Source: Candidatus Dorea gallistercoris (GTDB lineage Bacteria > Bacillota > Clostridia > Lachnospirales > Lachnospiraceae). Taken from it: a stretch of 34,508 bases of DNA. Location of the stretch: NCBI GenBank assembly GCA_019114065.1, contig DXGF01000008.1, forward strand, positions 1-34,508, read 5' to 3'. This document shows, piece after piece, positions 1-9,273 of the stretch (the first letter of the stretch is position 1; each line of letters opens with the position of its first letter). The notes below the pieces were generated by a model. The model saw only the letters and a program-made list of their open reading frames with translations, made no database searches and was not told the origin of the DNA. A program made the position numbers and the translations under genes.

Positions 1-1860
1 GCCCAGTGCGAGAAGTCCAGGGCTGAGAAGCTGGTGGTGTTTTCTACCATTGACAGCCAGAATTATACCATGTGTTACGGGAAGAGCGGGGAGCGGCCGG
101 AGAAAGAATATCATACCAGACGGAGCTTCCGGGCTGGCCAGATGGAGGAACTGTGCGGTTACTTTGCCCGGAAGACGGATATCTGCACGGTGGTCCTGCA
201 GCTTCCTTATCTGGCGGACCATATCAACGACCAGAATTTCCTGGGCGGGATCTTCCACGCGATCTATGAGAGGCGGCCTGCTGTCTTTCCTTATCGGCGG
301 GAAGATCCGCTGAGCTTCCTTACCTTCCATGACCTGGCGGATCTGATGATACAGATCCATCTGGAGACAGAAGATCAGAACGGGACTTACTTTGTGACCG
401 GAGGGAGCTGTTACACCTATGGTGATCTGGAGGCCATGCTCCATCTGGTGAGCCCGGAATTCCGTGTTTCTTATGAAAACAACCCCTATGTCGTTGATAT
501 TTCCGAATATCCGTCCAAGTTAAGGCGGCAGTATGGATTTGTACCCCAAGAGAATGCCATGGAGCATATAGGCGCTTATTACAGAGCCTTTGTACGGGAA
601 GTGATCGGACGACGGCCCGGGATCTGGGAGCGGGCGTGGGACTTCATCGCCAGATACGGCAAAGGGGTATTTCTGTGCGCAGAGCTGGTCTTTTTGTTTC
701 TTCTGGCGGAATTCCTTAGCCAGTACACCTCTGAGAACGTATATTTTCGTTTCGTAGATGTCCGCCTCTTCTATATTGTGATCATAGGCACGATGCATGG
801 GATGCGCAGCGGACTTGCGGCGGCGGTGCTGGAATGTTTTGCGTTGGCATATCAATATCTGCGGATCGGGGTAAATGGAACCGTGCTGTTCTATAATATT
901 GAGAACTGGATCCCCTTTGCTGTCTATCTGACCGCGGGATCGATCACAGGGTATCTCTCTGACAAGAAATCAGACGCCCTTGTCTTTCTCAGGCAGGAGT
1001 ATGAGCTCCTGCGGGAGAAATATCTGTTCTTGAATGATATCTATCGGGGAGCGGTCCGCAATAAGGAGGAGTATAAGAAGCAGATCCTGGGATTCAAGGA
1101 CAGCTTTGGGAAAATCTTTGACGCGGTGCAGAAGCTGGATGGGGAGCTGCCGGAGAGCATCTTTTTGTCCGGGCTGAAAGTTTTAGAAGATATCCTGGAA
1201 AACCATACCATTGCCATCTATACCCTGGATTCCTGGCAGAAATATGGCAGGCTGTCGGTGTGTTCCAACAGTCTGGTCACAACTCTGATGAAGTCCATCT
1301 GCCTGGAAGACCATGAGCGGATGTTCGCGGCGGTAAAGCAGGGGGATGTATGGAGGAATATCCAGATGGATGAGGGAGAACCGATGTATGCCTGCGGGAT
1401 CTTCCGGGGCGGACAGCCGGCTCTTCTGGTCACGATCTGGAAAGTCAAGGTGGAACAGTATGGGATGAATTATGTCAATATCTTCCAGATCCTGTGCGGG
1501 CTGATGCAGACATCCTTCCTGCGGGCCCTGGAGTATGAGGAACTTGCCCGGACAGAATTCTATTATCCGAATACGAATATTGTGTATCCTTCCAGGCTGA
1601 CCCGGGTTGTGGAGGTGCAGCAGGAAATGAGGGAGGAAGGCGTGGCCGACTATGTGTTGCTGAAACTGGAAGACCAGGATAAGACAAGGGTAAATGAGAG
1701 ATTGGCCGGTCTGGTCCGGGCCAACGATGTGATCGGAGCGGACCAGGGAGGAAACCTCTATCTCCTGCTGGTACAGATGAAACAGGAGAATCTTGGGATC
1801 GTGGGAGAGCGTCTGATGAGCAGAGGGTTGAAGTATCAGATCGTGGAAAAGATTGGATAG
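1..1860 (+). CDS. pelD: PelD-like c-di-GMP receptor with N-terminal SDR/NAD-epimerase-like domain (5' end outside window)
   Basis: Frame is open from base 1 (AQCEKSRAEKLVVFSTIDSQNYTMCYG...). SDR-like N-terminal half, four hydrophobic segments around LFLCAELVFLFLLAEF...LFYIVIIGTMHGMRSGLAAAVLECFALAY, GAF-like middle, and a degenerate GGDEF C-terminus (VRANDVIGADQGGNLYLLL) with an RxxD motif. Followed by PelE/A/F/G-like genes. Confidence 0.82.
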   Translation, partial: AQCEKSRAEKLVVFSTIDSQNYTMCYGKSGERPEKEYHTRRSFRAGQMEELCGYFARKTDICTVVLQLPYLADHINDQNFLGGIFHAIYERRPAVFPYRREDPLSFLTFHDLADLMIQIHLETEDQNGTYFVTGGSCYTYGDLEAMLHLVSPEFRVSYENNPYVVDISEYPSKLRRQYGFVPQENAMEHIGAYYRAFVREVIGRRPGIWERAWDFIARYGKGVFLCAELVFLFLLAEFLSQYTSENVYFRFVDVRLFYIVIIGTMHGMRSGLAAAVLECFALAYQYLRIGVNGTVLFYNIENWIPFAVYLTAGSITGYLSDKKSDALVFLRQEYELLREKYLFLNDIYRGAVRNKEEYKKQILGFKDSFGKIFDAVQKLDGELPESIFLSGLKVLEDILENHTIAIYTLDSWQKYGRLSVCSNSLVTTLMKSICLEDHERMFAAVKQGDVWRNIQMDEGEPMYACGIFRGGQPALLVTIWKVKVEQYGMNYVNIFQILCGLMQTSFLRALEYEELARTEFYYPNTNIVYPSRLTRVVEVQQEMREEGVADYVLLKLEDQDKTRVNERLAGLVRANDVIGADQGGNLYLLLVQMKQENLGIVGERLMSRGLKYQIVEKIG

Positions 1861-1875
1861 AAAGCAGGGATAGCC

Positions 1876-2778
1876 TTGATCATAATGATTTTGATCCTCC
1901 ACGCGATCCTGTGTGTGGTCGCGTATGTACTGATGAGGATGTCGGTCCTGAAGTGTACCCGGGCAGTCATGCCGATCGTGTGGCTGATCCCTGTGTGGGG
2001 ATTTGCGGCAATGGTGATTCTGGAGTTGCGGGCCAGAGATGATAAGAAAAACAGGGTAGAGGTGGGGATTGAAAAGCTGAAAGTCAACGATGCGGTACAC
2101 AAGAGTCTCCTTTTGGAAGAAAGCGCGGTGGAAGACCGGGTAGTCCCCCTGGAGGAAGCGCTTCTGATCAACGATGCGGCCACCAGGAGGCAGTTGATGA
2201 TGGAGGTGCTCTACGCCGACCCGGAGGACTATGTGGAACAGCTCAAGACAGCCCGCATGAACGAGGATACCGAGGTGGTCCACTACGCGGTGACCGCGCT
2301 GACGGAATTACAGAAAGAGTATGAGCTGCAGTTTCAGGAACTGGAGAGACAGCGGAAGGAAGACCCGGAGAACGAGGAAGTGACGGAGCGGTATCTTGAC
2401 GTCCTGAAGCGGTATCTGGAAAGTGGCATCGCGGAAGGCAATGAGCGGAAGATCAAGCTGACGATATACAGCAGCCTTCTGGAAGAACAGATCCGCCGGT
2501 ATCCAGAGGAACTGGATCTGCGGGAGGAGAAGGCCAGAGCGGATCTGGACACCGGCGCCTACGCGGCCACAAAGCGGGAGATCCGGCAGATCCTGGATCA
2601 CTGGAACAGAAGTGAAACAGGCTATCTGCTGATGCTCCAATACTATTCGGCGGTCTGGGACCGCAGGGGTATCGACGGCGTATTAGAGGAGATCCAGCGG
2701 AAAAATATCCATTTGACGCCGAGAGGACGGAGGATGACAGGATTCTGGAAGAAAGAAGAGGGCAGACGACAGGTTTGA
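1876..2778 (+). CDS. pelE: PelE-like membrane protein with N-terminal TM helices and helical/TPR-like C-terminal region
   Basis: TTG start at 1876 or ATG at 1885. Two N-terminal TM segments, then a charged helical region. Position between pelD and the deacetylase matches Gram-positive pel gene order. Confidence 0.65.
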   Translation: MIIMILILHAILCVVAYVLMRMSVLKCTRAVMPIVWLIPVWGFAAMVILELRARDDKKNRVEVGIEKLKVNDAVHKSLLLEESAVEDRVVPLEEALLINDAATRRQLMMEVLYADPEDYVEQLKTARMNEDTEVVHYAVTALTELQKEYELQFQELERQRKEDPENEEVTERYLDVLKRYLESGIAEGNERKIKLTIYSSLLEEQIRRYPEELDLREEKARADLDTGAYAATKREIRQILDHWNRSETGYLLMLQYYSAVWDRRGIDGVLEEIQRKNIHLTPRGRRMTGFWKKEEGRRQV

Positions 2779-4631
2779 AGAGGACAGGGACAGACAATAG
2801 AAAAAGACTGCGATTCCACCGGCTGCTGACGGTGCTGGGAGTATTTCTGATGCTGACCGCCGCGCTCTGTCTGGCTCAGGGGAATGTAAGCTATGAGCGG
2901 CAGGAACGGATAATGACACCGGAAGAACGGGTGCGGGAGACGGCAGATTCCGGAGCGGAGATCCTGGAACCGGAATGTCTGCTGGTGTGGTCGGATGACG
3001 ATATGGGTGCTCTGGGAAGGGAAATGATGGAGTCGGTCCTTGGTCAGATGCGGGTGCCCTACGATATCTGCGGGGACAAGGAGATCAGCCAAGTGGTATG
3101 GACAGACTACCAGACGGTAGTCTTATCGGTGACCGATCTGGGGCAGATGGGGGATAGTCTGCTGGATCTGCTGAACTGGGTAGAAGAAGGAGGCGGTCTT
3201 ATGCTGACTTATCCGCCGGAAGCCAATGGCATCTTCCAGAGCGTAGGGGGACAGCTTGGCATCGAGCAGATTGGGAATCACTATGTGGAGGTGTCCGGAC
3301 TTCACTTTCCCAGAGAATTTATGATCGGGGGCCAGGAGAAGGATTATCAGATCACAGATCCTTATGAATCTTCCCTGACGGTGGAGCTGTCTGACGATAG
3401 TCTGGTATATCTGGAATCTCAGGACGAGTATCCCACGCCTCTGATCTGGCGGAAGACGCTGGGAGAGGGAACGGTGGTGGTGGATAATCTGGGATTTCTG
3501 GAGAAAGGCTACAGGGGGTTCTATTCCGCCTCTTATGCTCTGCTGCAGGACGTCTTTGCCTATCCGGTCATCAATTCCTCCACTTTCTATATCGATGACT
3601 TCCCATCTCCGGTACCCGGAGGAAACAGCGAGTACATAGAGCGGGATTATCATATGAGTGTCTCGGATTTTTATACCAATGTGTGGTGGAACGATATTTA
3701 TAATCTGGGAGAAGCATATGGTATCCGCTATACAGGAATGGTGATCGAGGAATATTCAGACCAGGTAGAGGGATCTTTTGAACGGAACCAGGATGTACGC
3801 AGATTCCGGTATTTCGGGAATATGCTCCTGGACCAGGGCGGGGAGATAGGACTGCATGGATATAACCATATGCCACTGTGCCTGCCCGGATTTGACTATA
3901 AAGGAGAATATGATTCCTACAAATTGTGGAAAAGCTATGAAGATATGAAAGCCTCCATAGAAGAGCTGGAAGGCTTTTGCGAGGAACTCTTTCCGGGAGA
4001 GCGCTTCCAGGTCTATGTACCGCCTTCCAACATCCTGTCGGAAGAGGGAAGGCGGATGCTGGCAGAGGAGACGGATGTCCGGGCCATCGCCAGCGTTTAC
4101 CTGCCAAGCTATGATGGGATCCCTTATGAACAGGAATTCGAGGTGGCAGGGGACGGGGTGATCGAGACGCCCCGTGTGATCTCCGGATATCTGCTGGATG
4201 ATTATATGCAGGTGGTGGCTCTGTCAGAATTGAATTTTCATTTTGTGAACAGCCATTTCCAACACCCGGACGATGCCCTGGATGCAGACAGAGGCGCGGA
4301 ACTCGGATGGGAGGAAATGTATGGACGGCTGTCAGACTATGTGGAGTGGCTGTACGGGGCCGCGCCTGGGATCCGCAGCCTGACGGGAACGGAATTTGCC
4401 GCCGCTGTCCAAACTTACGACAGCCTGACGGTGGAACGTCAGCTTTCGGCCCAAGATCTGACTCTTACGCTGGATGGGTTCCAGAAGGAGGCCTGGCTGA
4501 TGGTAAGGATCAATGAGGGGACGCCGGGCGAGGTGGAAGGAGGGACGCTGACCCGGCTGCAGGAAGGGTTGTATCTTCTGGAGGCGGAGAAACCGATAGT
4601 CAAGATTGTGTTAGAGAAGGATATGAAATGA
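2775..4631 (+). CDS. pelA: DUF2194 / PelA deacetylase-domain-like protein
   Basis: Overlaps the previous stop (TTGA). N-terminal TM; polysaccharide-deacetylase-like motifs STFYIDDFPSPVPGG and GLHGYNHMPL (HxxxH). Immediately upstream of pelF. No hydrolase domain visible. Confidence 0.72.
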   Translation: MKRTGTDNRKRLRFHRLLTVLGVFLMLTAALCLAQGNVSYERQERIMTPEERVRETADSGAEILEPECLLVWSDDDMGALGREMMESVLGQMRVPYDICGDKEISQVVWTDYQTVVLSVTDLGQMGDSLLDLLNWVEEGGGLMLTYPPEANGIFQSVGGQLGIEQIGNHYVEVSGLHFPREFMIGGQEKDYQITDPYESSLTVELSDDSLVYLESQDEYPTPLIWRKTLGEGTVVVDNLGFLEKGYRGFYSASYALLQDVFAYPVINSSTFYIDDFPSPVPGGNSEYIERDYHMSVSDFYTNVWWNDIYNLGEAYGIRYTGMVIEEYSDQVEGSFERNQDVRRFRYFGNMLLDQGGEIGLHGYNHMPLCLPGFDYKGEYDSYKLWKSYEDMKASIEELEGFCEELFPGERFQVYVPPSNILSEEGRRMLAEETDVRAIASVYLPSYDGIPYEQEFEVAGDGVIETPRVISGYLLDDYMQVVALSELNFHFVNSHFQHPDDALDADRGAELGWEEMYGRLSDYVEWLYGAAPGIRSLTGTEFAAAVQTYDSLTVERQLSAQDLTLTLDGFQKEAWLMVRINEGTPGEVEGGTLTRLQEGLYLLEAEKPIVKIVLEKDMK

Positions 4632-6052
4632 AGATCTGTATGATATTAGAAGGGTGTTACCCTTATGTGACAGGTGGAGTTTCCACCTGGGTCCATCAGT
4701 ATATCAAGGCAATGCCCCAGCATGAGTTTGTGGTGTGGGCGGTGGGAGCCAACGCGAAAGACAGAGGGAAATTCAAGTACCAGATACCGGACAATGTGAC
4801 AGAGGTGCGGGAACTGTTCCTGGATGAAGCTCTGTCCATGGAGTATATCAGGGAGCACTACCGATTTCGGAAAGAAGAGATCCAGGCCCTGCGGGAATTC
4901 ATCAACTGCCAGAGCCCGGACTGGGAATGTCTGTTCCATATGTATCAGGACAAGAAGACCTCACCGGTGGCTTTCCTGATGAGTGAGGACTTCCTGAAGA
5001 TCCTGACGGAGCTGTGTCAGGAAGAGTACCCCTATACCAGCTTCGCTGATTTCTTCCACACGGTCCGGTCTATGTTGCTGCCCGTGTTGTACATTATGGG
5101 GGGCCAGGTGCCGAAAGCGGACCTGTATCACGCGGTCGCCACAGGCTACAGTGGGATCCTGGCCAGGCTGGGAAGCTATGTGAATCAGGTGCCCTATGAG
5201 ATCAGCGAACATGGAATCTATACCAGAGAGAGGGAAGAAGAGATCATCCGGGCCAAATGGGTCCTCCCCGAGTTTAAAAAGCTATGGGTGCGTTTTTTCT
5301 ATATGCTTTCCGGGGGCGCCTATGAGAAGGCATCCATGGTCACCAGCCTGTTTGAGCGGGCGCGGAAAATCCAGATCGAGATGGGGTGTGATCCGGATAA
5401 GTGCCGGTATGTGGCCAATGGGATCCATTATGAGAGATTTTCCGGGATTCCAAGGAAAAAAGAGAATGGGTATGTGGATATCGGAGCGATCCTCCGGATC
5501 TCGCCCATCAAAGATGTGAAGACCCTTCTGTACGCGTTCGCGGATCTGAAAGAGCGGGTGTCCAACGTCCGGCTTTATGTGGCCGGCCCGGAGGATGATG
5601 GAGAATACGCAAAGGAATGCTATGCGCTGAAAGAGCAGCTTGGATTAGAGGAGGCTTACTTTCCGGGGACCGTTGATACACTGGAATATATGGAGAGATT
5701 TGATTTTACCGTGCTCAGCAGCATTTCTGAGGGACAGCCGCTGGCGGTGCTGGAATCCTTTGCCGCCGGACGTCCATGTGTGGTGACGGATGTTGGCTGC
5801 TGCAAAGAGTTGATCTATGGAATGGAGGGGGATGACCTGGGGGCGGCCGGTTACTGTGTGCCTCCTATGTACCGGGAGGCGCTCTGTGACGCCATGGAGA
5901 GGATGTGCATCTATCCGGAGGAGCGCTGTCGGATGGGAGCGACAGGCAGAAAGCGGGTGGAGAACTTCTATCGGCATGAAGCTATGATACGTAATTATCA
6001 GCAGGTGTATGAAGAGGTGTTTCGAAGATGGCAGGAATCGGTTTCAGCTTAA
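4628..6052 (+). CDS. pelF: PelF-type GT4 glycosyltransferase (DUF3492)
   Basis: MKICMILEGCYPYVTGGVSTWVHQYIKAMPQHEF N-terminus and GT4 C-terminal motif SSISEGQPLAVLESFAAGRPCVVTDVG. ATGA overlap with the upstream gene. Confidence 0.93.
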   Translation: MKICMILEGCYPYVTGGVSTWVHQYIKAMPQHEFVVWAVGANAKDRGKFKYQIPDNVTEVRELFLDEALSMEYIREHYRFRKEEIQALREFINCQSPDWECLFHMYQDKKTSPVAFLMSEDFLKILTELCQEEYPYTSFADFFHTVRSMLLPVLYIMGGQVPKADLYHAVATGYSGILARLGSYVNQVPYEISEHGIYTREREEEIIRAKWVLPEFKKLWVRFFYMLSGGAYEKASMVTSLFERARKIQIEMGCDPDKCRYVANGIHYERFSGIPRKKENGYVDIGAILRISPIKDVKTLLYAFADLKERVSNVRLYVAGPEDDGEYAKECYALKEQLGLEEAYFPGTVDTLEYMERFDFTVLSSISEGQPLAVLESFAAGRPCVVTDVGCCKELIYGMEGDDLGAAGYCVPPMYREALCDAMERMCIYPEERCRMGATGRKRVENFYRHEAMIRNYQQVYEEVFRRWQESVSA

Positions 6053-9000
6053 AACGATTATTTCATCAAAAGGGCTTTTTTGCTCTGTGCAGGGCTTACG
6101 GCTATGCGGGGCTTATCTGCGCCGGACCTATGATCCTGGGCGTGATCCTGCTTGCCGGCATGAGCCTGGCGGCCCATCTGGCCGGCCTGTCGGACCACGA
6201 CAGAGAACTTTTGAATTGTATGATCACTTACTGCCTTCTGGCTTCTCTGACCTGCACCAGCTGGTTCAACATGGTCACCACCAGGTATGTGTCAGACATG
6301 CTGTACGAGGAAAAGCCGGAGAAGGTGCTGCCCTCCCTGTATGGAAGCTGCTCGATCCTGTTGGTGGTGGGGGCGGCTGTCTATGGAGTTTTCCTGTGGT
6401 TTTCCGGGGTGCCCTTCCTGGATCAGGTGCTGTGCCTATGGTTTGCCCTGATCCTGATCGTTGTGTGGATGGAGATGGTGTATCTGACGGCGCTGAAGGA
6501 TTTCCGGGGGATCGTGGTGGCGTTTGCGGCCTCACTGCTGATCGGATTTCTGCTGGCGCTGATCCTGATGGCAGGAGGATGGGCCAGTGTGGAGAGTCTT
6601 CTGCTGTGTGTGATCGCCGCCTATGGGAGTATGATGGTATGGTACTTTAAACTGCTTTTGGACTATTTTCCAAGAAGCGAGGGGAGTCGATTCTCCTTCC
6701 TGCGGTGGCTGGACCGGTACCGTTCTCTGGCGCTGTCCGGAGGACTTCTGAATATCGGACTGTTCGCTCATCTGGTGATCATGTATTTCGGTCCCCTGCG
6801 GGTGCGGGTAGAAGGTCTGTTCTATGGAGCGCCAAGCCATGATGTCCCCGCGCTGGCCGCTTTTTTCTCGATCCTGATCACTACGGTAAACTTTGTGACT
6901 TCGGTGGAGGTGCGTTTTTATCCGGCATACCGGAATTATTACAGTCTGTTTAACGATAAGGGGACGATCCGGGATATCCAGCAGGCAGAGAAAGAGATGC
7001 TGGGGATCCTGGAACAGGAGATGACCATCAGCGGCCATAAGCAGCTGATATCTACGATCTTGTTCGTGGTCCTGGGGAGTATTGTGCTGGAGTGGCTTCC
7101 CCTCGGATTTACCGATACATCCATTGGGATCTACCGGTTCTTGTGTGTGGGATACGGGATCTACGCTATCAGCAATTCGATGATGCTGATCTTGCTGTAT
7201 TTCGAAGATTACGCCGGGGCTCTGGCGGGAACAGCGGTGTTCGCCGCGGTCAGCGTGGCGGCGACCATCATTCAGAACCTGGAAAGGGAAATAGAATTTT
7301 TTGGCATTGGTTTTCTGGCCGGCGGGGTCTGCTTCTATCTGGTGGTCTGGTTCCGGTTGGAATGGTATACCAAGAGGCTGCCTTATTTTCTGCTCTGCCG
7401 GAAGTCCTTTGTCCCCAGCCAGGAAAAAGGGCTGTTCGCCAGACTGTGTGACTATCTGGATGAGAGAGAGGAGAAGCGCAAGGCGGGGAGCCGCCGGATG
7501 GCCTCCGGCGGCGCCATGCTTCTGTTGACACTGATCCTGATGGGCGGCACCTGGACTCTGACGGGATGCGGAGACAGCGGAGGAACCGGTTCACTGGAAG
7601 AAGCGCAAAGTATCAAAGGAACTTATGTGGAGAAAGAAGAGGAGCAAAAGGAGACGCTGGCAGACCAGCCAAGTGTCTACGCAGAGGATGAAGAGACCTC
7701 TGTGGTCACCATGTATCTGACGGTGCGCCAGGGAAACGCCGCCGACAACACAGATCATACCTGGTCGGAGATCAATACCTACGATACTTACTATTATGCG
7801 GACAATGGCCTGAGCCGGTATAACTGCGAGGCGCTTCTGCAGGTGGGAGACGAAAGCGGCCCGGCGGAGGAGGAAGTTGGATATGGAGAGACCGTATCCA
7901 ACGCCACTGTGCAGATCCGGGGACAGACATCCTCAAGAAGAGAACAGAAGAACTATAAGATCCGCATCAAGGAAGGGATGGGAGAATGGAGGGGACAGCG
8001 CACGATCGCGCTGAATAAGCACATCGGAGATCCCTTCCGGTTTCGGAACAAGCTGACCTATGATCTGATGAAAGAAATTCCTCAGATGATAAGCGCCAGG
8101 ACGCAGTTCGTCCACCTCTATGTAAAGGACGAGACAGAAGGAGGAAGCGGCGGCTTTGAGGATTATGGGCTCTATACCCAGGTGGAGCAGATCAATAAGA
8201 CTTATCTTCAGACCCATGGCCTGGATGACCGGGGATTCCTCTATAAGATCAATTTCTTTGAGTGGCTGCCCTATGAAGAACTGAGGCTGAAGACGGACCC
8301 GGAGTATGACCTAGGGGAGTTTGAGGGATATCTGGAGACCAAAGGGGACGATGATCATACCCGCCTTCTGGAATTGATCCGGGAGGTCAACGATTACGCG
8401 ATCCCCATTGAAGAGATCGTGGAAACCCATTTCAATCTGGATAATCTGTGCTACTGGATGGCGTTCCAGATCCTGACAGGCAATTACGATGTGGGATCCC
8501 GGAATTATTACCTGTACAGCCCAAAGAATTCAGAGAAGTGGTATTTTATCTCCTGGGACAACGATGCCGCGTTCTCCCGGAATTATCACCGGCTGGTAGA
8601 ATATACGGATGGGCAGTCCTGGGAACGGGGTCTGTCCCAGTATCTGCACATCGTCCTGTTCACCAGGATCTTCCGGGAGGAAGTATACCGGGATGCGCTG
8701 AGCGCGGCGGTGGAAGATCTGCGGGCCAATTATCTGACGGAGGAGAAGATATCTTCCATGGCCGCTGCTTACGCGGAAGTCGTGAAACCCTATCTGTACC
8801 GGGCGCCGGATCAGACATACGCGCCGGTGACGGCAGAGGAATATGACCGTCTGGTATCATCGATGGAAGAGGAGATAGCAGAAAACTACGGTTACTATCA
8901 GGAGAGTCTGGAGAAGCCCTGGCCTTTCTTTGTAGGCACGCCCAGGGTCCAGGATGGAAAGATCCAGGTGCAGTGGGACGCGGCCTACGATATGGACGGC

Positions 9001-9270
9001 GAGGAGATCACATATTCCTTTCTTGTGGCAAGAGATTATGAGTTTACCAATATCCTTTATCAAGAGGAAGATCTGGTCCTGCCGGAAGCCTCTTTTGACC
9101 GTCTTGCGCCAGGGCAGTATTATATCCGGGTCAGGGCCAGGAACGCATCAGGATATGTGCAGGACTGTCTGGACTATTACTCGAAAGACCAAGGCGGAAA
9201 AGTCTATGGAGCAAAGGCGTTTGTGGTAAATGAGGATGGAACGGTGTCAGATTATGTGGCGGAGGAATAG
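6028..9270 (+). CDS. pelG: PelG-type polysaccharide transporter fused in frame to a CotH-kinase-like domain
   Basis: MAGIGFSLKRLFHQKGFFALCRAYGYAGLICAGPMILGVILLAG is PelG-like and polytopic to about residue 480. Then MASGGAMLLLTLILMGGTWTLTGC (TM/lipobox), a CotH-like domain (ALNKHIGDPFRFRNKLTYDLM...FVHLYVKD...FISWDNDAAF) and a C-terminal FN3-like segment. Continuous frame of 1080 codons. Confidence 0.88.
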   Translation: MAGIGFSLKRLFHQKGFFALCRAYGYAGLICAGPMILGVILLAGMSLAAHLAGLSDHDRELLNCMITYCLLASLTCTSWFNMVTTRYVSDMLYEEKPEKVLPSLYGSCSILLVVGAAVYGVFLWFSGVPFLDQVLCLWFALILIVVWMEMVYLTALKDFRGIVVAFAASLLIGFLLALILMAGGWASVESLLLCVIAAYGSMMVWYFKLLLDYFPRSEGSRFSFLRWLDRYRSLALSGGLLNIGLFAHLVIMYFGPLRVRVEGLFYGAPSHDVPALAAFFSILITTVNFVTSVEVRFYPAYRNYYSLFNDKGTIRDIQQAEKEMLGILEQEMTISGHKQLISTILFVVLGSIVLEWLPLGFTDTSIGIYRFLCVGYGIYAISNSMMLILLYFEDYAGALAGTAVFAAVSVAATIIQNLEREIEFFGIGFLAGGVCFYLVVWFRLEWYTKRLPYFLLCRKSFVPSQEKGLFARLCDYLDEREEKRKAGSRRMASGGAMLLLTLILMGGTWTLTGCGDSGGTGSLEEAQSIKGTYVEKEEEQKETLADQPSVYAEDEETSVVTMYLTVRQGNAADNTDHTWSEINTYDTYYYADNGLSRYNCEALLQVGDESGPAEEEVGYGETVSNATVQIRGQTSSRREQKNYKIRIKEGMGEWRGQRTIALNKHIGDPFRFRNKLTYDLMKEIPQMISARTQFVHLYVKDETEGGSGGFEDYGLYTQVEQINKTYLQTHGLDDRGFLYKINFFEWLPYEELRLKTDPEYDLGEFEGYLETKGDDDHTRLLELIREVNDYAIPIEEIVETHFNLDNLCYWMAFQILTGNYDVGSRNYYLYSPKNSEKWYFISWDNDAAFSRNYHRLVEYTDGQSWERGLSQYLHIVLFTRIFREEVYRDALSAAVEDLRANYLTEEKISSMAAAYAEVVKPYLYRAPDQTYAPVTAEEYDRLVSSMEEEIAENYGYYQESLEKPWPFFVGTPRVQDGKIQVQWDAAYDMDGEEITYSFLVARDYEFTNILYQEEDLVLPEASFDRLAPGQYYIRVRARNASGYVQDCLDYYSKDQGGKVYGAKAFVVNEDGTVSDYVAEE

Positions 9271-9273
9271 CAG

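Noticed and set aside
1183-2283. 366-aa minus-strand ORF, and other long antisense ORFs (e.g. 9247-10101, 16208-17158, 31957-32832)
   Set aside because: They lie opposite well-supported coding genes, have His/Gln/Pro/Leu-rich shadow-ORF composition and no recognisable domains.
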